60,000 nucleotides of DNA from Cryptomeria japonica (GCF_030272615.1 NC_081411.1:44345517-44405516), one strand, 5' to 3'; positions 11,181-24,004 are shown, counted from the first letter of the stretch. Notes: generated by a model from the sequence alone, not told the origin. Numbers and translations: made by a program.

Positions 11181-11513
11181 TTGATGGCAATACAAATATC
11201 AACGCCTCTGATTTTTGCTGAGACTGGTGAATAGGAATCCTAGTTTACATTACCAAGCGTTCACCTTGCACTGTCTGTCTTTAGCTTGCCGCTGGTTCAC
11301 CTAATCAGACACATAATTTTTCTCCTCAATCACATAATTCTTCCCCCCCTTTGACATCAATTCCAAAGTGAATGTAAAACATGTAATTCTGCTCTCACTA
11401 TGCATCAACATCATTCTGCAACTTGATGATCTCCTATTGAATAAATCCACTTCTTCATCAATCCATGTAAAATTTTGTAAGTGGTTCAGGGACTGATGCA
11501 ATCAACATCATGC

Positions 11514-12056
11514 TCAACTAACTTCATGAAGAGGGACAACCCTCAATTGACTTCTAAGATACTCGAAAGTGGTCTTAGGCAGAGGTTTGGTAAAGATATC
11601 TGCAAGATGCTCCTTGGTAGAAACATGCTCCAAGATAACATCTTTACTTTGAAATTTTTCCCTCAAGAAGTGATATTTCAATTCAATGTGCTTAGTCCTT
11701 GCGTGCAAAACATGATTTTTGAAAATATTTATTGCACTTATATTATCACACAAAATCACCATCTTCAAACCTTCCAAAATGTGCCTCATCCACATAGCTT
11801 GTGTGAAATTCATATAAGCTGCTACATACTCAGCTTCAGTAGTAGATTGTGAAGTACAACTCTGCTTTTTACTACTCTGTGAAACTAGCCTTCCTCCTAG
11901 AAAGAATGCTCCATCGGTAGTACTCTTCAAGCCATCAATATTTCTTGCCCAATCAGCATCTGTGTATGCTTTCAAATCAAAATTTCCACCATATGGATAC
12001 CATAACCCATAGTCAACAGTACCTTTCAGATATCTAAAAATTCTCTTGGTTGCCAT
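11514..12056 (-). pseudogene. C1 RNase H domain of copia pol
   Basis: A 180-codon open frame carries the copia RNase H: MATKRIFRYLKGT, then LKAYTDADWA, then GGRLVSQSSKKQ, then TTEAEYVAAY, then HVSTKEHLADIFTKPLP. The acidic residues of TDADW (Asp), TEAEY (Glu) and LCDNISAI (Asp) are present. The frame itself is intact but only as the C-terminal part of a broken polyprotein. Upstream it joins to a deleted RT at 12060-12476. Confidence 0.9.
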
Positions 12057-12059
12057 CAG

Positions 12060-12923
12060 ATGTGCCTCCTTTGGATTCTTTTGAAATCTAGCAACAATAC
12101 CAATTGGATTTCTCTTACTAATGACATCTCAAATTCATTCTTCATTTTATCTTCAGACTTGAGATAATTGATGCTGTCATCACTAGTTCTAGCAAAGCCT
12201 ATCTTGATCAGATGAGTATGAAGTCATTCATACCATGCTTTGGGTGCCTACTTTAATCCATACAAAGCTTTATGCAATTTTCATATCATGTCTTCTTTAT
12301 TTGTCAATGCATAACCATCAGGCTGCTCTATATAAACCTCTTCTTCTAGTATCCCATTCAAGAATGCAAACTTAACATCCATCTGGTATACTTTGAACTT
12401 CTTATGAGCTCCAAATGCAAGCAATGTTTTGACACCTTCCAGTCTTGCTACTGGTGAAAAAAATTCTCCACAGTCTTCAACCTTTGCATACTAATCTTGC
12501 CTTATTGCAAACTACAACACCATCTTGATTTAATTTGTTTCTGAACACCCATTTAGTACCTATAACATTCTTGTTTACCGGTCGGGATACCAGGGTCCAA
12601 GTGTTGTTCTTCTCAATTTGATCCAACTCTTCCTCCATAGGTTTCACCCAATGATCATCACCAAATGCCTCCTTAGCACTTCTAGGTTCAAAGGTGGAGT
12701 TCTCTCTTATTCTCCTTCTAGTTAATACACCGACATCCTTATCTCCAATTATCCATTTAGGACCATGATTCAGTCTCACATACCTAGGAATAACATGATC
12801 ATTCTCTTTAGGTTCAACTTCTTCATTATCATCTTGCTCTGAATTTATTTGTTCCGGGTGAACAAGTACATTAGGATTTGCTTTACCGGTTTTCGATTTA
12901 ACAGTTTTAGGTTCCAAAAGCAA
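12060..12923 (-). pseudogene. C1 reverse transcriptase, catalytic part deleted
   Basis: The start of copia RT is readable at 12923-12477 (WVKPMEEELDQIEKNNTWTLV, then IGTKWVFRNKLNQDG). After a stop near 12477, pieces follow in shifting frames, including LHKALYGLK-stop-APKAWYE and GFARTSDDS. The text then jumps to KMKNEFEMS and again to the GIVARFQKNPKEAHL block. In copia RTs the YVDD (or VDD) active-site segment lies before the first jump's landing point and the FLGLQ...SLLYL region before the second. Neither is present. So two internal deletions have removed the polymerase active site. C1 could move only if enzymes were supplied in trans. Confidence 0.8.
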
Positions 12924-12996
12924 AATTCAAGGATCTTCATCCTTCTTCTTAGAACTAGTTCCTTCTAAAACTTCAGGATATTAATCTACATGAACA

Positions 12997-14424
12997 TCAA
13001 CACTCAACAATTTTTTGTGTCTGGTTGTTGAAGCATTTATAGGTCTTACTCTTGGTGGAATAGCCAAAAAATATGCCTTCATCACTCTTAGTTTCAAACT
13101 TGCTTATGTAATCACCTCTTTTAATAAAACATTTTCTTCCAAATATCTTAAAATAGCTAACATCGGGTGATGTCCCATACCCGTATTCATATGGGGTCTT
13201 GTCCTTACCTCTTTTCACCAGAACTCGGTTCATTGTGTAAACAGTTGTACTTAAAAGTTCTTTCCAAAATGTTTTTGCTACACCTCGTTGTATCAGCATA
13301 GTCCTAGTAGCTTCAACCACTAACTAGTTGTTTCTCTCTACTATACCATTCTACTGTGGTGTCCTTGGTGTAGAAAGTTGTCGCTTGATACCATTATCAT
13401 CACAATACTTAGTGAACTCCACAGAAGTGAATTCACCGCCTTGATCTGTTCTTAAACATTTTATCTTTTTGCCACTCTCTTTCTCAACTAAGGCTCTGAA
13501 TGCCTTGAATTTACCAAAAGCTTCATTCTTATCCTTCAAGAATGTGACCCACATCATCCTTGAACAATAATCAGTGAAGATCATGAAATATTTGTCACCT
13601 TGAATGCTTGTTGTTCTTATTGGTCCACATAGATCTATATGAACCAAATCTAACAAGTGCTCTGCTAAGAAGGACTTGCTCTTGAAAGTTGAAGAAGTCA
13701 TCTTTCCTAGCTGACATTCCTTACACAGAGCATTAACTGGTTTGTCTAGCCGAGGCAAACCTCTTACTGTCTTACACTTGCTTACTTTAACAATATTGTC
13801 AAAAGTCATATGACAAAATCTTATTTGCCAAAGCCAGCTATCATCAATTTTTGCAATCAAATAGTTGCTAACTTTAGGATTGAGATGAAATAGATTACCT
13901 CTGGTATGTTTCTTGGTTGCAATCAATATACCTTTGTTGTCAAAGATTTTGCACATTCCATTTCTAAACTCGAGTGGGTATCCTCTGTCATTAAGTTGTG
14001 CCACACTTAAAAGATTGTGCTTTAGGCCTTCAACCCAATAGACATCGTCAGCACTGCTCTTCCTATTAAGAGAAATAAGTCCCTTACCTTTAACCATATA
14101 GGGTGATTCATTGCCAAACCTGACAACACCACCATCAAGTTCCTTCAAGGAAAGAAATTTGCTCTGATCACCGGTCATGTGATGTGAACAACCACTATCA
14201 ATGATCCAATCATCAAAGCTATCCATTCTGGATACTCGTGCCTTTTGATCTGATATTTCTTCCTTAATAGCTACAAACACAACATCTTCACTAGCATCAT
14301 CATCAGATTCTTCATCATTAATACCACTGTTAATAGCTACAAGACAATCTTTCTTGCCTTTACCCTTATACTTCTTAAATTTGTCTCTCTTGTATTCATT
14401 TTCACTATTAGGGCAATTTGCTGC
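12997..14424 (-). pseudogene. C1 gag end, protease and integrase
   Basis: The frame enters at 14424, right after G1, with the second half of the zinc knuckle (ANCPNSENEY). It continues through KKDCLVAINSG to the protease motif WIIDSGCSHHMTGD. Integrase follows: GLKHNLLSVAQL, then the zinc-binding region with W-QIRFCH and LCKECQLGK, then HIDLCGPI, FTDYCSRMMWVTFL and RTDQGGEFTS. Two TAG stops interrupt it near 13321-13353, the first at the second Gln of the TPQ(Q)NG motif. The C-terminal part (13320-12997) has GKDKTPYEYGYGTSPDVSYF and FFGYSTKSKTYKCFN. The domain order protease, integrase, RT, RNase H is that of Ty1/copia. Confidence 0.9.
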
Positions 14425-15930
14425 TGATGCTCTGCAAAATGGACAAGGTTAGACTGGAACCTGTGGTGGAATAACACACAAAAACACAAGACAACAAAGG
14501 TAAACATTAGTGTTAAATAACCAAAGACTAATCTAAGCAGGCATATCAAAAGAGACACTAAAAACATGATAAGATATCTAACTATGGAAGCAAATACAAC
14601 AAGGCATCTCCAAATGCCTTCTCTCATGCTCTTAGCTCCTTCTCCTTTGTTCCTCTCCTCTCCAAGTTCCAAATTAGTGTAGCTCTCAGCAGCTTTTTGC
14701 ACTATGGATACTTATGGAGGTTCAAGATTGAAATGTTTTAACTATGCTATTCAAGTGTAAAACAAACTAATTGGACATATTATGAAAATGAACTAGGATT
14801 TATTTTAGTCCAAAATGACAATATATGTGATTTATGCTAAATGCTCTCTCTAAAATTCACTATAGATTAAATGCATACAAGTTTTTAGGATCTGGATTAT
14901 GAAGAAATGGGCTCTATTTATAGGAAAAATAGAGCAATGGATGGTTGAGATTGAGTAATCTTAACAAGGGTCAGGATTGAATGATATTCAATTCATGTGA
15001 GGACTTTCAACCCAATCCCAGGATGACAAGTGTCAACATGAGATGGGTTGAGAGGAGAGGGAAGAAGCATTAAATGCTTGACATGACCTGGGAGTCAACT
15101 TGGGGGTTAAGGTTAAGGTTAGGTTGAGTGAATAAATTTTTTATTCAAAGAATAAAGCTTTTATCCAATGGATAAACTCTTGTGCAAAGGTTAAAGGGAT
15201 AACCATGGTCAAAACAATAAATGCTTGAGAAGACACGGGTTACATGAGGGTTGAGTTAGGGGTTAAAAGTTTCTAACCATGGGTGCAAGTGGAATTAACC
15301 ATAAATGGTTGTGTAAGAGCCATTAATGGTCATGTAAGAGCCATTAATGGTCATGTAAGAGCCATTAGTAGTTTGGAAGACTTTAGAGGTTGGATTGTTG
15401 AACACATAAAGCATTTAATGCTTTTCAAAGACTTTGAAGTCTTTGAGAAGTGACTCCAAGTTGCTTAGGAATGTGACAATAATTAGGGGATGGATTAGGC
15501 TAATTAGGAAGGGGTTAGAAGAATCTAGAAGGGGATTAGGTTTGCAAGTGGGTTTGGTGGGTGAGGGAAAATAGGATTTTAATTAAAATAAAATTAATTT
15601 ATTTCAACTTGTGGTTGCAACTTGCATTTTTAGGAGAATGCAAGTGGGGGGGATTTAATGATTTTAAATAATGTTTTATTTAATTTATTTAAAAGAGGAA
15701 AGGGGATTAAATTGAATAAATAGGATTTATTCATTTAATTGATTGTGAATTTGGTTTAATGAATTAATTAATTAATTAAAATAAATTGAATAATTTATTT
15801 AATTAATAGGAGAATGTTTTGAAGATGAATTAATTAAATGTTAATTGAATTAACTGATGGCTAGTGGATTTTTAATCAAATAAATAGCTAATATTCATTT
15901 AATTAAAATGTACAGATTTATGTGACTACA
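14425..15930 (-). repeat. G1 3' LTR
   Basis: 1506 bp, starting TGTAGTCACATAAAT and ending TTTTGCAGAGCATCA in the element sense. It matches the LTR at 29721-31200. This copy has one more unit of a TGTAAGAGCCATTAATGGTCA repeat (about 15313-15370), which explains part of the length difference. Confidence 0.93.
14911..14923 (-). promoter_or_regulatory. TATA box in G1 3' LTR
   Basis: The element-sense sequence CCTATAAATAGAGC is a strong plant TATA box. The same element is present in the other G1 LTR (30207-30218) and in the G2 LTR (52178-52188), so it probably marks the U3/R start. Confidence 0.65.
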
Positions 15931-15946
15931 TTTGCCCCTGTTTGAG
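15931..15946 (-). other. G1 polypurine tract
   Basis: CTCAAACAGGGGCAAA in the element sense, directly before the 3' LTR start TGTAGTC. Confidence 0.7.
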
Positions 15947-18397
15947 ACGGTGCAGTTTATCGCGTCGTTTGAAAGAAAGAAAAATAGGTGTGAAGAAATA
16001 TGCCCCATAAAATGTTAATTTAATGGGTGGTATGCCCCCTTGAGAGATGGGCCAAAAAAATCAGGCGATCTCTCGAATAAAAACAAGAAGTGGAGGGGAG
16101 GTAGAATAGAAGAAATTAGCAATAATGGGGAACGAATGGGAAACAACGGAGTGAAACAAAGAAACAACAAGGCAGTGAGTACCTTTAGGTCAGGCAAAAT
16201 ATACGGTGCAAATGTGGTGTGTGCTTTAGATTGATGCCATACAATTGATCAAAATTGGTTGAACAATCTGGTGCAATTGGTGTAATTGCCCCAATCGAGT
16301 CAAAGCGTGACAGTTGATGTCAGTTGGTCGCTTGGTCAAGATAAAGCTGAGTAAGTGGATCAAAGTGACCTGATGGTGACTTAGGCAATTGATGTAATTG
16401 CCCGATGAAGTCAAGGTATTTGAAGCAAAATACAACTTAGATAATTGATGTAATTGTCCATTGGATTGTGTTTGATTGGTTGATCAATTGATAGTGTGGG
16501 TGTGGGATGGATGGTTGTGGTGAATCATAGCAGCCCCGTTGAGACTAGGTCATTATGATAAATGCCCGATGTAGTCTAGGATTACCATGATCGATTACCT
16601 GTTGAGATCCGAAGATACTTGATCAGAGTATCTGTTGATAGTCTAGGTGTGTGTGAGTCGATGTACCTATGCAGATAGAGTAACTTGCTTGATTTAGAGG
16701 ATGACTTAGGATGGGAAACGCAGTCCCTCCTATTTAGAGATGGATGGTGATGAACGTAGCTTGATTGAGTTGATGGGAAACAATGAAGGGATTATGATTG
16801 ATGGGAAACAATGAAGGGATTATGATTATGACCTAGATAGGGAGGGTGAGGGGGGGATTCAGTGTTAGATAGAAGATATGGAGGATCTAGGACCGAGTCC
16901 TATGGAAGAAGATGAGTAAAATAGAGTATGCATTGTTATGACTATGTATGCATGATATGCAACTATTATGAATGTATGGATGGGTGGAATGCAATGGAAT
17001 GCAATATATACAGATGAGATGAAATGACGATCCATAGTGCTTTATTTTCATCATTGAGCTTTAAAATGTTGTAAGAAAATACAAGCAACTTGACATAATG
17101 ATTCAAGATGACCTGAGGATTCCTTACATGGGTTTTGATATAGCAAGTTAATACAAGCAACTTGATATAATGGATCAAGTTGACTTGAGTATTGCTTGCA
17201 GAATAGACAAGAATTATCTCCTTTCATGCATGACTTGGAATGTCCTCCTTGATCTTTTGTCGATCATATCCCGAGACAAGTTCATACCGTAGTAAGAGAT
17301 AAACCTTTATTGAGCTTGGATGAGGTATAGGAACCAAGGATGGAGCATTTGTACCTGCAAACAGACAACATAAATAAAGAATAAAGAATATGGACCCTCG
17401 ATAATGGTTCATGCTCATATGGTCGAGGTATACGTTGTAGTCGGCAAGCCGTAGTGATCCATGACTGTATTTTGCATATGATCACATAAGTTAGTGAAAT
17501 TCCCATGTAGACACCATTAGTACATGCCCCAGAACTTCATTGGAATAATTCACAGAAAATACACAAACAATGCTCTAGAAAATATCCCGGCCACTCTAAT
17601 CACTTGTGGATATCCTGGAGTAGCGTAGGAACATGATATAACTGAATAATTAACGTATCAAACTGACCAAGTACTTGATAGCTTAAACAAAATTTTCTTA
17701 TCAAAGAAAATGTCATCTTGTCTTCATTTGGAAAGGAAGGATGCATCCTCTTTAAGACAATTTTGCGGGTCGATGTTGGTTGTTTGGTTGATGTGATAAG
17801 TGATTGTTTGTTTGAGCTTTTCAAAAATGTTTGCTGGGTGTCTCTTGGATGCGTATGTACAATGTGTTGCTGTGTTTTTGATTGACTTTTGATGTTTTAT
17901 GATGTTTTTGGATTTTGTGAGATAGTTTTCCAATGTTTTTGGTATTTTTGATGAATGTTTTGAATGTTTTTGGATTTTGTGAAACAGTTTTGAATGAAGA
18001 ACCCAAAGAATCACCGGTAATGCAGAATCCACTTCCATCAATAGGTTAAGGGCATTGCCCCCAGTTTAGACATGACTATGAAAAAGTGGGATGCGAGACG
18101 CATGAAGTACTATCCTTAATTGCAGATCAATAACAAGCCATGGTTTGGAGGATGGATGAGTGGATGTAATGAAGGTGATTGCAACAATCCTAATGGATCC
18201 ATAGCCTTTATGAGTAGCGCCTGTTTGCCAAGTTTTCACCATCGTACTTACCCAAGGTGCCACCGGAGTGGTTGTTCACCGTTTGGATGCATGATTTTTC
18301 TTTACTATTTTGATTTTTTTGTTTTTTCTTCAGGACATTTATCTGAATGTTTTTGGTGTTTTTCCGGTATGTATGGGAACCTAATGCTCTGTACCGC
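15947..18397 (-). other. G1: region between integrase and 3' LTR
   Basis: About 2.45 kb with no convincing ORF. It holds small direct repeats: AATTG(A/G)TGTAATTGCCC at about 16278, 16387 and 16443, GATGGGAAACAATGAAGGG twice near 16772-16815, and TGTTTTTGGATTTTGTGA twice between 17900 and 17985. A long 3' untranslated region is common in Tat elements. Confidence 0.6.
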
Positions 18398-19424
18398 TTA
18401 GGTATAAAACCATTTGAGGTGCATGCTGTTGATCGGATCTTCTAGCGATTCTCCTTCGGAAGTAGCCAACTGATATGCCCCGGACCCAAAGACTGCAGTG
18501 ATAACATATGGACCCAACCAGTTTGATTCAAACTTTCCTTGATGTTCTATGTTCGGTTGGTTACGAGGATTCTCTCGAAGAACAAGATCACCTACCTTAA
18601 ATGTATGAGGTCTAACTTGATGATTATACCTTCTACTCATTTGCTGCAGATAGGCTTTGAGGTGATTGTATGCAGCTTGTCGTTTCTCATCAAGGAGCTC
18701 TAAATCCTGGAGACGTGAAACTCTATATGCTTCACCATCTATTATGCAAGGAAATCCATAGAGATGGTATCTCAACCTCAATAGGAAGGATGGCCTCTGC
18801 ACCATAGACCAGTGAGTAGGGAGTTGCACCTGTAAGGGTTCGAATGCTAGTTCGGTACGCCCATAGTGCTGGATTTAATTGAACATGCCAATCACGACCG
18901 ACATTATTGACTGTCTTCTTGAGGATTCTCAATATGTTCTTATTTGATGCTTCAGCTTGACCATTGCCTTGTGGGTAATAGGGAGTGGAAAAGCGGTGTT
19001 GGATGTGAAAATTTTCACAGAGTTCATGGACATTCTAATTTTTGAAAGGAAGACCATTATCTGTGATGATGGAGATGGGTACACCATACTGGAAGATGAT
19101 GTAATTAAGAATGAATGAGGCGATCTGCTTGCCGGTGACTTGGGTAAGTGGAACAACTTCGATCCACTTTGTGAAGTATTCAGTAGCGGTAATGATGAAT
19201 TTGTGGCCGTTGGATGAAGATGGATGGATTTTACCCACAAGATCAAGTCCCCACTGACAAAAGGGCCATGGTGTTGTGATTGGTTGCAATTCCTGTGCTG
19301 GTGCATGTATCAGGTCTTCATGAACTTGGCATTTCTTGCACTTTCTGACAAAGTAGTAGGAGTCTTTTTCCATGGATGGCCAATAGTATCCAGCACGTAT
19401 GATCTTCTTGGCTAGTGAAGGACC
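18398..19424 (-). pseudogene. G1 integrase
   Basis: Gypsy integrase in the minus orientation. The zinc-binding end reads WPSMEKDSYYFVRKCKKCQVH. The catalytic core reads WGLDLVGKIHPSS, then FIITATEYFTKWIEV, then PISIITDNGLPF. The core continues in other frames with SEFCENFHIQHRFSTPYYPQGNGQAEASN, of which the QAEASN part contains the catalytic Glu. After that come NPALWAYRTSIRTLTGATPYSLVYGAEAILP and the C-terminal LVLRENPRN...LGPYVI. Frameshifts and a stop at about 19037 break it. A solo LTR separates this part from the HEGICGTHS end of the HHCC domain near 20610. Confidence 0.9.
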
Positions 19425-20602
19425 TGTTACTACTTATCAAATTGCCATTAGTTTCATATCCAAAGTCATACTATATATTCCAGTCGGTTAGTATTACCGA
19501 ATCATGCAGTCGGTACACACAGAGAAGTCAGTATGAATAGTCTAGTCGGTTATAGAAGAAAGCAGTCACAGAACGCAGTATTCATCGAGCTATTTACCGA
19601 GTAAAGTTTCATGGCTATCGAGTGGTAAAGTTAACTCACCGAGTTGATATTCACCAAGTGAAATGTTTTACCAGATACATTGAACCTGGACATGCACATG
19701 AAAACGTGTTACAACATCGAGGCACATCTAACCGTTTTTGCATTGGGAATTGCATTAGGAGATTGTGTATGATTACAAGGTCAATCTAACCAATGAGATA
19801 TTTTGTTTAGTTATTCATTTGAAGAATCTTTTTGTAAGATCGAAGCAATGAATCAGATCACCGCTGTAAGAGATCTATATATACAACATGATTCTAAGGT
19901 TAGAAATATGATATGCAACAAGAGATAACAGTGTGTATGCATGAAGGAAGACTGTTATAGAGACACAAAGAGGTCACCAAGAAGGTTATCAGTGAACAGT
20001 CGAAGAATAGAGTAAACAGAAGGGTTTACCGTGTTTCATTATGGGTTACCAAGGTATGCTACAAGCTAGGTAATCTTATTCAGAGCACATAGAATCTGCT
20101 TTAGCATTTCAGATGTAAAGTTGCAGATATTTGTAATGATTTTATTGTAACATTTTGAAGTTGTAAGAGAAACCTTTAACAGGGTAAAAGACTCTAACCA
20201 AGTCTATAAATTGTAAATCCTTTAACCGGGTGCTACACTTATATAGTGTTGTAAAATCCTTTAGTAAGGTAGATCTAACTGATCTTGATACTCCTAACAG
20301 GGTAAGCTATTAGAAATAGCTAAATGTAGCTCTAACTGAGCATTCTTTATTATTGTAGTAGTGAAGTTGTGGGTGCCATCCCCACCGCAGTTTTTCTCTC
20401 TAACCAAGAGTTTCTACGTGACCAAATATATGTGTTATGGAGTGAATCATGTATGATTGTTATCTGTTGATTTTAGTTTTATTTTATGTTACTGCACTAT
20501 TCGGTTTATGCAAAACAGTAAGGTTATTATCAAAGAAAAGTTTTGGAGTACTGATTCACCCCTCCCCTCTCAATACATTAGCTTTCTATATTGGGCTTAA
20601 CA
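19425..20602 (+). mobile_element. Solo LTR of a copia element inside G1
   Basis: 1178 bp, TGTTACTACTTATC at the left and GGGCTTAACA at the right, with flanking pentamers GGACC (19420-19424) and GGACT (20603-20607) as a TSD with one change. The right part has copia LTR text (CCCACCGCAGTTTTTCTC, then TTTCTACGTGA), which sets the plus orientation. It splits the integrase zinc-finger region of G1. No internal sequence remains, so it arose by LTR-LTR recombination. It is the youngest layer of the nest by position. Confidence 0.85.
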
Positions 20603-21828
20603 GGACTGCTTGAGTGAGTCCCACAAATTCCTTCATGGACCTCTTCCAAGGCCTTTGTTATCTCATCCTATTCCAAACATCGAAGGAGAGTACCATAAAG
20701 ACTGTGTCGGTATAGGGTTTTGGCAATGATGGTGTATCGAGCAGTTTGGTGAATGAAGGTTTTACGTTGGTTATTCGATTGGTTAGGAGGAAGTGTGTGA
20801 TCTCATAGATAGGTGTAAAACTCACCGTACCATGGGGAGTCAAAACCAACAAGGTGACATATCATCTCGGTTTCAAGGATATCATAAGTGGGAATCCAAA
20901 GCTGTTCTACCAAGAACTCATAGCGTGTCGAATTCTGTGGAAGATCTAGGAGAGATGCAATAGTAGCCATAGCATCAACAACTCGATTCTGATCTCTAGG
21001 TATTTGCTCAAAGGTGATAGTAGTAAATGATGCCTTTAATTTGTCCACCATTTGTTTGCACGACATGAGTTTATCATCCTTGGTTTGATATTCATCTGTT
21101 GCTTGTCGAATGACTAAATGGGAGTCACCATATACTTGTAGCTCGTTTAACTTCCATTGTATGGCCAGTCGGAGTCCTGTGATTAAGGCCTCATACTCAG
21201 CTATGTTGTTGGTGCATGAAAATGTGAGCCTGTAAGACTTCGGGATGCTGTCACCTTGAGGTGTGATGAACAGAATGCCTACCCTCGAGGCATGCCTAGT
21301 ATATGAACCATCAAAGTAGAGCTTCCACAATTGTGCTGTTGTGATCATGAATATTTCTTCATCTGAAAAATTGGAAACAAGAGGATGATCACCTATGAGA
21401 GGTGCCTTAGCCAATTGATCTGCAATGAATTGACCTTTGATAGCCTTACGGTCCACATATTCAATGTCAAACTCACTCAGAATCATCACCCATTTGGCCA
21501 AACGGCCTATCGATGTTGCTTTGCTGAGCAAGTACTTTAGTGGATCAATCTTAGCAATGAGTTGTATTTTGTGTGTTAATAGGTAGTGCCTCAACTTAGT
21601 GGCTGCCAAGATTACTGCTAGGCAAGCTTTCTCAATAGGTGTGTAATTGAGTTCATAGCCGACCAGTGTGCGAGAGATGTAGCAAACAACACACTCTTTC
21701 CCTTCTGCATTATGCTGTGCCAGTAGTACGCCCAATGCTGTATTTGTTGCTGAAATATAGAGCAATAGAGGTCTACTTGGATCTGGTGGTATCAACAATG
21801 GTGTATTCATGACATAGTCTTTTAGCAT
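20603..21828 (-). pseudogene. G1 RNase H, second RNase H and connection to integrase
   Basis: The open frame 21828-20803 begins at the end of RT (MLKDYVMNTPLLIPPDPSRP). It has the first RNase H (LLLYISATNTALGVLLAQ, then YELNYTPIEKACLAVI, then DPLKYLL), in which the usual catalytic Asp region is altered. From about residue 168 comes a second, separate RNase H: WKLYFDGSYTRHASRVGILF, then NNIAEYEALITGLRLA, then VYGDSHLVIRQ, then IPRDQNRVVDAMA. Its Asp, Glu and Asp residues are intact. This extra domain defines the Tat/Ogre group of gypsy elements. The end near 20610-20800 is frameshifted. Confidence 0.9.
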
Positions 21829-22842
21829 CTGGAATGCTTGCTGGCATCTGGTATCCCATTGAAAGCGGATGTTCTTGTGTAGCAGGTGTGTAAAGGGGTG
21901 ACACTTATTTGCCAGTTGTGCAATGAATCTTCGGATGGATTGCAGTCACCCTTGTAGTGTCCTTAGCTGATTGATGTTTCTGGGAGGTGGCATGTCCATG
22001 ATTGCCTTGACTTTTGTAGGATTGACCTCAATGCCTTTGCTTGAGACAATGTATCCTAGAAGTTTCCTAGAGGTTACTCCAAAGACACATTTCTTTGGGT
22101 TGATTCAAACATGATATTGTTCCAGCCTGTCAAAGATTTTATCTAAGATTTTCAGATGACCTTCTCGTGTTAAGGATTTTGCCAATAAGTCATCGACATA
22201 ATCTTCCATGATGGTGTGCATCATATCATGAAATATGGTGGTCATTGCTCTTTGATAGGTCGCTCTTGCATTCTTTAGACCAAAATGCATTACATTCCAG
22301 CAGTAGGTTCCCCATGGACATGTGAATGCCATCTTATGTTGATCCTCTAGAGCGATCTTTGTCTGATTGTACCCTAAAAAACCATCCATGAGAGAGAGCA
22401 TGGCATGTCCTGCTGTTAGGTCCATGATTATGTCGATGTTTGGTAGGGGGAAGTCATCTTTAGGACATGCTTTGTTCAAATCTCTAAAGTCAGTATAGAT
22501 ATGGATGCCCCCATTTGGTTTGCCAATAGGTACAATATTGGATATCCAATCTACGTAATCAATTGGTCTAATAAAACCAACATCCAGGAGTTTCTTGAGT
22601 TCTGCTTTGACGAGCACTGCAATTTGAGGGTGCATCTTGTGAAGCTTCTGTTTGACAGGCTGAGCTCCTTCTACTACAGTGAGGTGATGCATGAGTAAAT
22701 CAGGGTTGAGACCAGGCATGTCTGCATATGACCATGCAAAGTTGATCTGACACTTTTGGAAGAAATCCACAAACTTAGGCTGTTCCTTTGGTGTTAAAAG
22801 AGATGCCAGATGTATGTGATGAGGAGTCTCAGGAGTCCCCAC
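21829..22842 (-). pseudogene. G1 reverse transcriptase
   Basis: The open frame 22842-22105 has PDLLMHHLTVVEGAQPVKQK, KLLDVGFIRPIDYVDWISNI, IHIYTDFRDLNKACPKDDFP, GYNQTKIALEDQHKMAFTCP and FGLKNARATYQRAMT. The active site is YVDD (22189-22200). The connection region continues to 21829 with a frame change and a stop. The fingers and palm look complete and catalytic residues are kept. It is related to plant gypsy RT of the Tat type. Confidence 0.93.
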
Positions 22843-24004
22843 ATTGAATTCTTTGGTTTCCTCAATGAGGATTGTTGATCATTCCTACTGTGTACTAGAG
22901 GGAAGAATATCAAACCTTTCATCCTCAGGTGCCTCAGAGAGGTTTTCACCATTGGATGAGCTCTTTCTTTTTACTTTTATAGAATCAAACAGTACCACAG
23001 TGTGGTTTTCACTAGAAGATCCATGTTTTATTGTTATATTTTTGCAGCTGAAATGTTTGGCATCCACCCCAAAGTATGCTGCGCTATTAAGTTCAATGGC
23101 GAATCCAGCTTTGTGATCCCCACTTGGTATGTTATCTCGTAGTTCCAAAAAGTCAATGATCGCCTCATCGTTTTGGAAGTGGTCAAGGCCGGGGGGATAG
23201 GTTGGTTCCATTTGATGAGTTCAGGATGGATAATAGGCATTACCTCATCGATTAGGTTAAGTTCATTAGATGTGTCAGTGAGGGTTAAGACATTGTGGTG
23301 AAGGTCATTGATGGTACTCTCCTTATCTGAATCAGGCGTAGGATGTGACGTAGGGTCTGTGGAAGGTGTTTCTAGTTCAGGAACCCAAGAGGTCTTTATA
23401 TGCGCTTCTCCGTAAATAGGAATGTCTTTGTGAGGCGGAGGTAGTGATGCGTCTTCCTCATCTAAAGTATTAAGTTGGACGGAATCAAATTCCCACTCAT
23501 GTGAGTCAGTCTCTGAGTCATTTTCCAGTAACCGATTGCTGTACCAGACTAGGATATCCTTTGATTAGTACCCCATATATAGATAGGAGAAGGCTTCATA
23601 GCACCAGGAACTCTTCATTTAAATACTGCAGGTGTGATTGGTTGATGTACCCTTGTAGATGAAATGAGCGGTGTTGTAGGAAGGATTATGGGGATTAGTG
23701 AATCTGATACTGGGAGTATCGGCAATGCTGAATTTGTTGTTCCTGTTGGAATTGTCAGTGTTGTCGATACTGTTGGGGGTTTAGATATTGATAATGGTGC
23801 CATTGATGGTATGGCTGCTGCTGATGGGGTTGCTAGTTTGAATGGTGGGATAATTGGTGCTATGGAGGGTATTGCTGGGATTTTTAGCTTTATTGGAGCA
23901 GTTGGTGTGGTGTTTGGTGCTGCTTTTATAATCAAAGGTGGCCTCTTTGTAGTAGGTTGATATAGAGGTTTGCTGGGTTTCCCTTTAAACCTAAGCTTAG
24001 GAAG
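22843..24004 (-). other. G1 linker between G-patch segment and RT
   Basis: Pol-encoded spacer without a known fold. It has a Pro/Thr/Ile-rich stretch (about 23620-23990) and an acidic part with the phrase SETDSHEWEF, which also occurs as SETDSHEYEW in G2 (about 59317-59346). This shows that the linker is a coding, conserved part of pol in this lineage although it is broken here. Confidence 0.6.

Noticed and set aside
22501-23960. Plus-strand frames opposite G1 pol (for example 98 codons at 23664)
   Set aside because: They are antisense shadows of the pol linker and RT, which have clear homology on the minus strand.
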